From Paradesertivirga superstes (lineage in GTDB: Bacteria > Bacteroidota > Bacteroidia > Sphingobacteriales > Sphingobacteriaceae), in NCBI RefSeq assembly GCF_037622515.1, contig NZ_JBBJCN010000010.1, positions 1 to 64,000 on the forward strand: a DNA stretch of 64,000 nucleotides, given 5' to 3'. The first letter of the stretch is position 1. Each line of letters begins with the position of its first letter. The translations under genes and the position numbers were made by a program. The notes beneath the pieces are model-generated. The model was not told the origin of the DNA. It ran no database searches and saw nothing but the letters and a program-made list of their open reading frames with translations. Shown here piece by piece: positions 51,493-58,997 of the stretch.

Positions 51493-52209
51493 ATGATTAG
51501 GGACTTAGTCAAACCAATACTTGCCATTCCCGCTTTCCGGCTGGAAGACCTGATAACGGAGTTTCAATATAATTTATCAAAATACTCCTATGTTGATTTG
51601 TTCAGCCTCCTGAAAGACGAGGAAACAGACCTGATTTTCTTAACTGTTATTAGAGCGGCCATAAGGGCGAAGGAGAAAAAATCAACTTTTACTCTTACTC
51701 TGGAAGCAGCCGAAAAAAAAGCCGCACAAGTGCGGGTTAACCGACGAAAAAGGTTCGTCAGAAGAATTTATAACAGAACACCTCTGTTTGCTATCCAATA
51801 CATAAGGGAACGTTACCCTGATTATCGCCATGAAGATTTGGCGTTCGATTTACTTCTTAAGAAAAAGCCGGGTTCTTCCTTCAAGAGTAAACCATCCAAA
51901 AATGATTTTCGTTCCTCTCAACTTCAAAAGCTGAAGGACCTGATAAAATACGAGGATCCTCAAAGCCTTATTTATCATAAAGCTTGTACCACCATTGCAT
52001 TAATGCTTCAAGCCCAAAAAAGAAAGGAATGCATAACACTTACTGTAAGATTGGGCGGGGAGCTAAAGGGATATTATTTCAAATGGAATACGCTGGAAAG
52101 GGTGATAAAATCCTTCCATGCTATGGCTAATCAAAAAGGGATGACCCATGAGCGATTAGAAGAACTCAAACACGAATTGATAATCTCATCGATGTACTCA
52201 AAATTTTAA
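51493..52209 (+). CDS. Unknown basic protein, 238 residues
   Basis: Soluble, Lys/Arg-rich in the middle (KKAAQVRVNRRKRFVRRIYNR), so nucleic-acid binding is possible. No recognised domain. Starts after the terminator, with the following gene 4 bp downstream, forming a pair. Confidence 0.55.
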   Translation: MIRDLVKPILAIPAFRLEDLITEFQYNLSKYSYVDLFSLLKDEETDLIFLTVIRAAIRAKEKKSTFTLTLEAAEKKAAQVRVNRRKRFVRRIYNRTPLFAIQYIRERYPDYRHEDLAFDLLLKKKPGSSFKSKPSKNDFRSSQLQKLKDLIKYEDPQSLIYHKACTTIALMLQAQKRKECITLTVRLGGELKGYYFKWNTLERVIKSFHAMANQKGMTHERLEELKHELIISSMYSKF

Positions 52210-52213
52210 GAAG

Positions 52214-52537
52214 ATGAATTCACAGGTTATATTAGGCAAGGAAAGAGGCAAAATCGTACTGATTGATATTAATACACAATTAAAATGGGCAAATGAGACA
52301 TTTGATAACCCAAATGATGCTGAGCGATTTTGCGAACAGAACGAGTTAGAATTACTGGAGCTTTTTGAGCATTACGCTTTACTACCCGAGAACGTTCAAA
52401 ATTTATTGCTGGATTTCGGAGAATGTGAAGATTACGATGATTGCAAAGCACTTATTGAAATACTGGAAACAGTCGGCTATACAGCGGATTATGGTTTAGA
52501 CGCTGAACCCTATCATTTAACAAAGCTTTTGGATTAA
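52214..52537 (+). CDS. Unknown acidic protein, 107 residues
   Basis: Starts MNSQVILGKERGK, strongly acidic, with LLLDFGECEDYDDCKALIE. Follows the basic protein by 4 bp; a basic-acidic partner pair is conceivable but unproven. Array H starts 5 bp after its stop. Confidence 0.55.
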   Translation: MNSQVILGKERGKIVLIDINTQLKWANETFDNPNDAERFCEQNELELLELFEHYALLPENVQNLLLDFGECEDYDDCKALIEILETVGYTADYGLDAEPYHLTKLLD

Positions 52538-52544
52538 TCAAATT

Positions 52545-52660
52545 GTAGATGATAATTCCTGCAGACAGGGGAGGATCCTGCAACCGGCCAACAGAAATTG
52601 TAGATAAAGGAAGGCTGAAAGCAGCTGCGGCCAGCTCGTTCGGAAACAGTATTTGTAGAT
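52545..52660 (+). repeat. GTAGA-motif phased array H
   Basis: GTAGAT at 52545, 52600 and 52655, spaced exactly 55 and 55 bp. Spacers have CTGCAG, GGATCC, CCGGCC, CAGCTG and GGCCAG. Cleanest example of the family. Confidence 0.8.
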
Positions 52661-52767
52661 AAATAACACAATTAAAATTCGAAGTACACCTTTATTTCCT
52701 TTTAAAATGTTTAACTGGGCCCAAGGTGAATCTCTAATGAATCCATTATATATGTTATTCCTGAATA

Positions 52768-52781
52768 ATCGGTATATTTAG
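52768..52781 (+). promoter_or_regulatory. Promoter box upstream of 52800
   Basis: ATCGGTATATTTAG repeats the GTATATTTA box, 19 bp before the start codon and 108 bp after array H. Confidence 0.45.
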
Positions 52782-52799
52782 AATATCATTACCTTTTAC

Positions 52800-53102
52800 A
52801 TGTACTTATTAGGATTCGTTCAGGCCTCCAAACCCGAGGCTCTTATCAATACAACCACTTTCAGTTCGTTGGAAGAATTATTAACCTGGCTGAATCAGTT
52901 TTTCAATAATTCAGATTTTTCTATAGATAATCCCATTACAAAAGAGAAATTACTTGAATCATTAACTGCCAAAGTTCCTGTTCAGATTAATATTTCCGGC
53001 CATGATGCTGCTTTGGTTTTTGGAACTCGGGAAGTGATTGAAAATTCGATAACACGTTTTGTAAAGACAGATGTATTTGATACACGAGATCTTACCAAGT
53101 GA
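52800..53102 (+). CDS. Unknown protein, 100 residues
   Basis: Soluble protein starting MYLLGFVQASKPEALI; no family recognised. Its TGA overlaps a GTG of the following frame. Confidence 0.5.
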   Translation: MYLLGFVQASKPEALINTTTFSSLEELLTWLNQFFNNSDFSIDNPITKEKLLESLTAKVPVQINISGHDAALVFGTREVIENSITRFVKTDVFDTRDLTK

Positions 53103-53461
53103 GGAGTACGAAAGGTGTAGTCATGAGGGAGCAGCGTCAGAGAATTCACAGACAGAATATTAAAAATCTGGAAAGGCGTATTAGACGGTACTGGCTGGTT
53201 TTTGAAGTAAAGGTTGCCACGGTTTTGCTTGCCTACTTGATTATCAGCTCATATATCGTATATCAGTGGTATTGTCAAGCAGGGTTATTTTCAGCTTTCG
53301 TTATGTCCTGTGGGTTCGTGGTTGCTTTCCTGAGTCTTATTGTTTTACGACAAAGCCTGGTGCATCGAAGTAAAGATCCTGAATCTCTACCTTACTCCTT
53401 ATTAGGTTGCGCTTGCCTATTAATTATAGTAGCCGTTCTTATTTATTTAATTGAAGCTTAA
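53099..53461 (+). CDS. Unknown membrane protein, 120 residues
   Basis: Three membrane helices (VATVLLAYLIISSYIVYQW, FVMSCGFVVAFLSLIVL, LLGCACLLIIVAVLIYLI) after a basic N-terminus. GTG at 53099 overlaps the preceding stop (GTGA); ATG at 53123 is the alternative start. No family recognised. Confidence 0.55.
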   Translation: MRSTKGVVMREQRQRIHRQNIKNLERRIRRYWLVFEVKVATVLLAYLIISSYIVYQWYCQAGLFSAFVMSCGFVVAFLSLIVLRQSLVHRSKDPESLPYSLLGCACLLIIVAVLIYLIEA

Positions 53462-53647
53462 CAGCTGATAATTAAGAAATCACTACCTCGGAATTTGCTT
53501 CCCATTGCCTTTCATTCAGCTATCGTACTCAAATGACGGCTTACAAAAGGCAGGAAAATAATAAGATAAATTCTTCAAGGATCATTCAGGGCGGATAGCG
53601 TAGAGAGAATATTAAGTTGAAAAAGTAATCGTGCGAAGTCTTTAATT

Positions 53648-53680
53648 AAAAAGGCCCTTAACCGAAATTAAGAGCCTTTT
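53648..53680. terminator. Terminator before the DUF2188 gene end
   Basis: AAAAGGC-CCTTAA pairs with TTAAGA-GCCTTTT; A and T runs on the two sides make it usable in both directions. Confidence 0.7.
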
Positions 53681-53684
53681 AATT

Positions 53685-53906
53685 TTATCCCTTTGGAGGA
53701 TGCGGGTCATTCCCGTAACTGTTCCTCTCCCTAATTTGGCCGTTAGGTCGATGCACAATCATTTCTGAACCCTGGTTCTGCGCAATGCCTCTTGCAATCT
53801 CTCTTGCTGCTCCTTGCGTGTCTGCTGTCCGTGTAACTCTCTCATTACCGGCACCTCTTACCGCCCAACTACCGTTGTGCGGTACTACATGTTGATTTTT
53901 ACCCAT
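53685..53906 (-). CDS. DUF2188 protein
   Basis: 73 residues: MGKNQHVVPHNGSWAVRGAGNERV followed by TQGAAREIARGIAQNQGSEMIVHRPNGQIRE (shown in parts) is the standard DUF2188 fold, a small protein with unknown role. It pairs with a 36-residue gene upstream on the same strand. Confidence 0.85.
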   Translation of the reverse strand: MGKNQHVVPHNGSWAVRGAGNERVTRTADTQGAAREIARGIAQNQGSEMIVHRPNGQIRERNSYGNDPHPPKG

Positions 53907-53962
53907 ATGTGTGTTATTAATTGTTTTAACGTTATCCCCGGGTTTCCCCCCGGGGAGTATTA

Positions 53963-54073
53963 CTACTTTTTGATTGTTTCCTTAACTGTTGTCTTCGGGT
54001 GTTTGTCCGCATACTTTTTTGTAACGAACTCCCCTGAACCTGCATCACGATGAACTGTTTTCTTTTTCGACAT
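53963..54073 (-). CDS. 36-residue basic protein
   Basis: Reads MSKKKTVHRDAGSGEFV, then a lysine-rich stretch ending TVKETIKK. Small proteins with this VHRDAxxGxFV pattern are widespread and often sit by DUF2188 genes. Function unknown. Confidence 0.6.
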   Translation of the reverse strand: MSKKKTVHRDAGSGEFVTKKYADKHPKTTVKETIKK

Positions 54074-54130
54074 TTAAAATACCTCCCTTCAATGAAGAAG
54101 TTAAATAATGAACTCCTTTAAAACAAATAT

Positions 54131-54225
54131 ACAACTTTAAAGTTGTAATATCAAATATATAAAACTAAATATTCAACTTATTCGTAAAATAAATATTGAA
54201 AATTTGAGTTTAACTTGTAAGTTTG
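54131..54225 (+). promoter_or_regulatory. Toxin-antitoxin promoter with two operator palindromes
   Basis: ACAACTTTAAAGTTGT (54131-54146) is a perfect 16-bp palindrome and AACTTGTAAGTT (54212-54223) a second dyad with the same half-site AACTT. The latter overlaps the -7 box TAAGTTTG (54218-54225); TTG at 54196-54198 is at 19 bp from it. This suits autorepression by the antitoxin. Confidence 0.7.
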
Positions 54226-54232
54226 TGGCCAA

Positions 54233-54574
54233 ATGTCAGCGAAGGCCGAGGTAGAACAGTTTTTGAACGATTTCAAAGCCAAGCTTTCCGTGTTTGGTGT
54301 AATCTTCACGAACCGGGAAAAAAACTTTAATACTCTGGTAGTCCTGGAGCTTACTACAGCGAACAGGGCTCAGCTGCTGGAGGAACTAAAAGTTGACGAT
54401 TATTATAAAGGCCCGACCCAGGACTATAATAATGGCCCCGAATTATGGGAATTTGGCAAGAAGATAAAGCAAAAAGAGGTTTATATTAAGATTACAATTG
54501 GACAATCTAATCGTCCGGTAATTTGTATTTCATTTCATATTGCTGAGAGAACAATAAAATATCCGTTTAAATAA
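54233..54574 (+). CDS. MqsR-type toxin of a type II toxin-antitoxin pair
   Basis: 113 residues with VLELTTANRAQLLEELKVDDY, a GPELWEFGK loop and VYIKITIG...ICISFHIAE, the pattern of the Bacteroidota group annotated as MqsR family toxins (RelE-like RNases). It is encoded first, 4 bp before the antitoxin. Activity as an RNase is inferred from family. Confidence 0.72.
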   Translation: MSAKAEVEQFLNDFKAKLSVFGVIFTNREKNFNTLVVLELTTANRAQLLEELKVDDYYKGPTQDYNNGPELWEFGKKIKQKEVYIKITIGQSNRPVICISFHIAERTIKYPFK

Positions 54575-54578
54575 ACAT

Positions 54579-55583
54579 ATGGAAAGTCCCTTCACAGGTG
54601 GAAAAGTAATGCTGCTTAAAGAAAAAAAGCAGATTGAGTTCCGTAAAGACCTTTTTGAAATCACCCAACTATTCTATAGATGTGTCGATACGGGAGAAGA
54701 GTTTTCTACGGATGAGGTTGACCAGATTAATTTGAACCAGTTGTACAATCAATATCGGGTCAAATACGGTATACCTTTTCCCGAAGAAATAAAAGAGATT
54801 AGAGAACAGTACGGGCTTTCGGCATCGAAAATGTCGGAGATTCTTGGGTTGGGTACTAATAGTTATCGCCAGTATGAAAGCGGTGACATTCCAACAGTCG
54901 CTAATGGAAGATTAATACTTGCGTCAAAAGACCCGGGAGAATTTATAAAATTCCTAGATGCGAGTGAATCTCTGTTGACTCCTAAGGAGTACCTCAAGTT
55001 CAAAAACACTGCTTTAGAAATCATTGAGGAAAAGAAGGCGAACTTTTGGAACCTTTTATTTTTTGATAATATCTTCACCTATTCCAAGCCCTCTGAGTAT
55101 AATGGGTATAAAAAGCCTGACCAGTATAAGGTAGCAAATATGATTAGCTACTTCTCGCAATCTCTGGATGATCTCTATAAGACCAAGCTAAATAAACTTC
55201 TTTTTTACAGTGATTTTCTTTGCTATAAGATGTCGGGGTATTCTATCAGCGGGATTGCATATAAGGCCATTCAGATGGGGCCAGTTCCTGCAGAGTATGA
55301 TAAGCTTTATATCAAGCTGACTGACGAAAATATGGTCGATCTGAAGTTTGTGCCTTTTAGAAATGGCAACTATGGGGAAGCTTTGAAAGGTAAGGTTTTC
55401 GACCAAAGCATTTTCGAGGAGAAAGAGCTGCAAGCGATGAATGCGGTTCTTAATAAGTTTGGAAAGAAAAGCACGAACGAAATGGTTGAAATCAGTCACC
55501 TGGAAAGTGGCTGGATTGAAAATGAAGAAAGCAGGGATATGATAAGCTATTCTAAATACGCTTTTGAACTCAGCCAGATTTAG
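54579..55583 (+). CDS. Panacea-domain (SocA/DUF4065) antitoxin with MqsA-like HTH
   Basis: 334 residues. N-terminal MqsA-like part begins MESPFTGGKVML, lacking the CxxC zinc ligands of E. coli MqsA. An HTH (EQYGLSASKMSEILGLGTNSYRQYE; about residues 80-105) follows, then a C-terminal Panacea domain with KLNKLLFYSDFLCYK and AIQMGPVPAEYDKLY. Panacea domains neutralise toxins of many families, so this is the antitoxin. The HTH likely binds the palindromes before the toxin gene. Confidence 0.85.
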   Translation: MESPFTGGKVMLLKEKKQIEFRKDLFEITQLFYRCVDTGEEFSTDEVDQINLNQLYNQYRVKYGIPFPEEIKEIREQYGLSASKMSEILGLGTNSYRQYESGDIPTVANGRLILASKDPGEFIKFLDASESLLTPKEYLKFKNTALEIIEEKKANFWNLLFFDNIFTYSKPSEYNGYKKPDQYKVANMISYFSQSLDDLYKTKLNKLLFYSDFLCYKMSGYSISGIAYKAIQMGPVPAEYDKLYIKLTDENMVDLKFVPFRNGNYGEALKGKVFDQSIFEEKELQAMNAVLNKFGKKSTNEMVEISHLESGWIENEESRDMISYSKYAFELSQI

Positions 55584-55645
55584 AAGTTTCCACAATCCGG
55601 CCTTTACTGTGGATAAAATATTTTAATTGGCCCATGGAGGTTAAG

Positions 55646-55653
55646 TATCTTTG
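55646..55653 (+). promoter_or_regulatory. Possible -7 element in a gene-poor gap
   Basis: TATCTTTG fits TAnnTTTG; TTGG 16 bp upstream is a weak -33 candidate. It precedes the broken gene at 55779. Confidence 0.35.
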
Positions 55654-55778
55654 TATCTGTAGTTAAACTACTATTTCGCCTTTTGTAGTAGTGTTGAAAA
55701 GGCAATAGCATAGCGGTAGCCATTCCGAATCAAAAACAGCACTTAAATTAGTTATCTAAACTGTCTTATCGTTAGTGT

Positions 55779-56070
55779 ATGCGATGTCTCAAAGTGACAA
55801 CATACGACCTGCAAGACGAGAGTAAATTATTAGACGGGCTGAAATAAAAGTTGATGAGTTTATACACTTAATCAGGCCTGGGAAAGTCCAGGTGCAGGGG
55901 TTTCAGATTGATAGCTATTCAGGCGAGGCCATTTTTTGCCGTTTTCTATTTTCACTCATTTTTATTAATAAAAGTGAACAGATTTTAAACAGTTTTTGGT
56001 TTTGACTGAGGCCATCTATGCATTAGGAGAGGAAGATAAGGACCTGCTCTATATACTTGCAGGGATTTAG
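55779..56070 (+). pseudogene. Twice-frameshifted unknown gene
   Basis: ATG at 55779 reads MRCLKVTTYDLQDESKLLDGLK, stops, and resumes in a second frame with IKVDEFIHLIRPGKVQVQGF and IDSYSGEAIFCRF, then in a third with VLTEAIYALGEEDKDLLYIL, ending at 56070. Joined it gives a coherent protein of about 97 residues. It is too short and unfamiliar to name. Confidence 0.5.
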
Positions 56071-56107
56071 ACTTCCTATGCGCCGAGCCGAACGAAATGG
56101 TTAAATA

Positions 56108-56290
56108 TTAAGGTTTTTTATGGGCTTGTGCCGGTCGATTATCAAAAAGCAGACAGGTGACTTTATTTCCGGCAGCTGTCGCGATAGGAGGGATGAAGTG
56201 ATAAAGGAAATAAGCCAGCACTAAAACTGCACACCATTTTAGTGGATGCCTCTTAATCGACGGCTTAAATATATCTAGTACCTCTTTCAT
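56108..56290 (-). CDS. Small membrane protein, 60 residues
   Basis: One central membrane helix (CAVLVLAYFLYHFIPPIATAA) between basic ends. No family recognised. It is followed on the same strand by the SKLDKLTGKHT paralogue about 110 bp upstream. Confidence 0.45.
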   Translation of the reverse strand: MKEVLDIFKPSIKRHPLKWCAVLVLAYFLYHFIPPIATAAGNKVTCLLFDNRPAQAHKKP

Positions 56291-56399
56291 TGCTTACAAA
56301 TTTCGTAGGGAATAAGCTTCTCCAAAGGACAGCAAAATCGGAACCTGGTAGGTAGTCGAAACTTCGGCGGATTCTGGGCCGAATATTTACCGCTAATAC

Positions 56400-56615
56400 T
56401 CATTTCCTGAAATTGTTTCCACCAAACAAGCCTACTAACCCTGAGAGAAGATTTGAGAATAGTGCATTGGTACTTTGTCCCGAATCGCTGGCTAAGCAGC
56501 TCATAACAACGTAGGCAAGCAGTGTGATTATAAAAAGTAAGGCTATGATAATATTAACGGTGTGCTTGCCGGTTAACTTGTCAAGTTTGCTCATGTTTGA
56601 ATTTCGATTATCCAT
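56400..56615 (-). CDS. Small membrane protein, SKLDKLTGKHT family copy 2
   Basis: 71 residues: MDNRNSNMSKLDKLTGKHT, one membrane helix, then a second glycine-rich hydrophobic part. The N-terminus matches the 20970-21185 protein while the rest differs. The shared block suggests a common partner. Function unknown. Confidence 0.6.
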   Translation of the reverse strand: MDNRNSNMSKLDKLTGKHTVNIIIALLFIITLLAYVVMSCLASDSGQSTNALFSNLLSGLVGLFGGNNFRK

Positions 56616-56931
56616 GTCTATTTTCCTTCACTAATCTTCAAAAAGGTGGCTGACTAATAAAGGACAGTGTCTTTACAGTCAATGAAGGCCCCTTTTTGCT
56701 ATATCCTCGAAATGACTATTTGAGTTACGCCGAAGTATCACCCAATTAAGAGAGCTTATTCTCTAAGTAATAGAATTCGTTGGAAACGATAAACGACAGC
56801 TTTTCGGTACTATCGGGAAGCAGAGATAATAAAGGGAAAGACTGTCATTTAGGGTAAGTAAGTAAATAGACTCGACAAGCCAAGGTATTTATTTGAGATG
56901 TGCCAGGAACTTCGCATTTTTATAAAATACC

Positions 56932-58155
56932 TTGATTATGATTGGATTAGAGCTTAAAATAAAATTTATAGAAGATAAAGCTTATTTGACGCGGTTCAAA
57001 GCGATGAGCTTCACGCAGCTTGGTCTACCGGAAATAGCGAAATGCTTTAAATCGCCCGCTTATTGGATTTTAAGGGTAATAAACTATAAGGCATCTGAAC
57101 AAAAACTATTTTGTGAAATTACTTCCTATCATGTAGGGGAAACTGAATTTTCATTTTCGCAAACGCAGCTTTATGAAAGCTTGAGCAAGGTGGAAATCGT
57201 TAGGTTTAGAAGTATCGACACCTTTAATCTCCTCAAAACCTTAGCAGGAACGCCAGGCACTTTTACCACACCAGCTTACGTCCCAGTTTATAGAACTCAA
57301 TCGCCTTACTTAAAAGAGCCTTCGATTCAATCTGTGACGGAAACCTTTTTTGTACCTATCAAAAACGTACATTTTAAATTAGGATTTGTATCTATTAGTA
57401 AGAAGTTTAAAGAATTTAAGGAAGCGCTGGAGATTACAATTCCTAATCTGGAGATTATAGAAGAATTTGATGCAGTAAAGAATTATTTCGGAAATGTTCT
57501 AGGCTCGAAAAAAATTGAAGTTAATCTTGAAGTTGAAATTACAGATGGTTCGATAACATCCAACAAAGCAAGCTCTCCGGAGATAGCAAAAATCGATAAG
57601 GCGCTGATCGAAAAAGTAAGATTGGAGTTTGTACGATCTACAATGGTACAGAAACTGCCACTGGAAGTCGAACAAAGCCTTTTTACAATGGAGGGATTTT
57701 TTGACGCTTTTGCTGATGAAAAGTATAAACCGGATACCTTCCACCAAAGTGAGACGGAACTGCTTGAGGATCTATTGACAATTTCAAACACGAAGCATTA
57801 TAAGCATCTAAGATTTCTGTCAAGCAAACATGCACATGACGTAATGAAACTTAGGTTTATTCAAAAACCTTTTTCTTTTATTTTTTTACTTGAGGGTAAG
57901 ATGAACTATCATATAGTTTGGGAAACCTTGGACACTGAAGAAGCAACATACGTTTGGCACATTGTCAAGGATATCAATCTCTTAAAGCACACTTTAAAAA
58001 GGATTGACCATATAATTAACGATATAAAGGTTAAAGGGAAACTAGCGTATATCAGTTCGACAGAGGACTCATTAAAAAGACTATATCACGACTACTCAGA
58101 CAGTGATGATGGTTTCCTGAAGTGGAAAAGTGAACTTGAGAATGTGGCTAAGTAA
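56932..58155 (+). CDS. Large unknown protein, 407 residues
   Basis: Soluble protein (start at ATG 56938 is possible). Three parts can be seen: an N-terminal beta-rich region, a middle (about 140-330) with alternating hydrophobic strands, and a C-terminus ending YHDYSDSDDGFLKWKSELE that I have seen in uncharacterised Bacteroidota proteins. No catalytic motif. It stands alone between the toxin-antitoxin region and the right-hand metal island. Confidence 0.6.
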   Translation: MIMIGLELKIKFIEDKAYLTRFKAMSFTQLGLPEIAKCFKSPAYWILRVINYKASEQKLFCEITSYHVGETEFSFSQTQLYESLSKVEIVRFRSIDTFNLLKTLAGTPGTFTTPAYVPVYRTQSPYLKEPSIQSVTETFFVPIKNVHFKLGFVSISKKFKEFKEALEITIPNLEIIEEFDAVKNYFGNVLGSKKIEVNLEVEITDGSITSNKASSPEIAKIDKALIEKVRLEFVRSTMVQKLPLEVEQSLFTMEGFFDAFADEKYKPDTFHQSETELLEDLLTISNTKHYKHLRFLSSKHAHDVMKLRFIQKPFSFIFLLEGKMNYHIVWETLDTEEATYVWHIVKDINLLKHTLKRIDHIINDIKVKGKLAYISSTEDSLKRLYHDYSDSDDGFLKWKSELENVAK

Positions 58156-58197
58156 AAGACTGTTTTAAGTAATACAATACCGTTAAATGCAGATTAA

Positions 58198-58860
58198 TTA
58201 ATAAATTTCCACTAAAACATTATCCGAAAACTTCTGCGAAAGTGCTAAAGTCTTGTTGTTATATTTAATCTCAATCGACCCATCAAACTCTTGTCTCGAT
58301 ACCAAAAGCAGTTGATCTCCGATTTTCAAACCCAATTCAGTAACATATTTCAAAAATGTCTGAGAATCATCTTTCACCCCTGTTATTATGCAGCTGCTTC
58401 CAGGCGTTACTTCCGACAAGACACTATATTTTCTCTGTTCAATCTCACCATTTGCTTTCGGAATTACATCTCCATGAGGATCAATTCTGGGATACCCCAA
58501 AAATTCGTCGAGTTTATTGATTAGCTTTTGGGACTGAATATGTTCTAACTGTTCTGCAACTTCATGTACCTCATCCCATGCGAAGCCAAGTTTGCTATGT
58601 AAAAACGTTTCCCACAATCGGTGTTTTCGAAGAATCTCAACTGCTGAAGCTCGTCCTTTTTCAGTAAGGGTTATCTTGCTATACTTCTCATACGCCAGAA
58701 GTTCTTTTTCACGCAGTTTCTTCAGCATATCAGATGCTGTAGGAGGTTTTACATTCAAAGAAGCCGCTACTTTATTAGTTCCAGCGTCACTTTTTACCTC
58801 ACTATCCAAAGTAAGCAGTAAAACTGCTTTTAAATAATTCTCTTCAGTAAACGACAACAT
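58198..58860 (-). CDS. mntR: DtxR/MntR-family metal-dependent repressor
   Basis: 220 residues. N-terminal winged helix (SFTEENYLKAVLLL; VKPPTASDMLKKLREK), dimerisation/metal domain with HRLWETFL, WDEVHEVAEQLEHI (metal-ligand His/Glu cluster) and DPHGDVIP, and a C-terminal FeoA/SH3-like domain. It represses metal genes when loaded with Mn or Fe. A dyad TTAGACTAATCTAA lies between the boxes of the divergent promoter, and its own -7 candidate TATTTTTG is at 58865-58872. Confidence 0.92.
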   Translation of the reverse strand: MLSFTEENYLKAVLLLTLDSEVKSDAGTNKVAASLNVKPPTASDMLKKLREKELLAYEKYSKITLTEKGRASAVEILRKHRLWETFLHSKLGFAWDEVHEVAEQLEHIQSQKLINKLDEFLGYPRIDPHGDVIPKANGEIEQRKYSVLSEVTPGSSCIITGVKDDSQTFLKYVTELGLKIGDQLLLVSRQEFDGSIEIKYNNKTLALSQKFSDNVLVEIY

Positions 58861-58890
58861 GAAACAAAAATATCAATTTGTCTTAATAAA

Positions 58891-58921
58891 TTTGTTAGAC
58901 TAATCTAAAAATGTAGTTTTG
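58891..58921 (+). promoter_or_regulatory. Metal-regulated promoter with DtxR/MntR-type dyad
   Basis: TTTG (58891-58894), 19 bp, then TAGTTTTG (58914-58921): a textbook Bacteroidota promoter for the gene at 58998. TTAGA-CTAA-TCTAA (58895-58908) fills the space between the boxes, where repressor binding would block the polymerase. Confidence 0.75.
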
Positions 58922-58930
58922 TATATCGAA

Positions 58931-58960
58931 TTATATTGTGAGATTTATCTCACAATATAA
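58931..58960. promoter_or_regulatory. 30-bp perfect palindrome in the 5' leader
   Basis: TTATATTGTGAGAT and ATCTCACAATATAA are perfect 14-bp arms with a 2-bp spacer. It lies just after the predicted start of transcription. It may be a second operator or an mRNA stem-loop. Confidence 0.6.
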
Positions 58961-58997
58961 TAGACTCGATAAATGATCAATTATATGAGCCGACCCA

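Noticed and set aside
52545..52660. GTAGA arrays as a CRISPR array
   Set aside because: The repeated part is only about 10 bp, spacings vary between 55 and 65 bp, arrays are short and scattered, and no cas gene is present. The GTAGAT ending seen in Cas12a repeats is not accompanied by the rest of that repeat.
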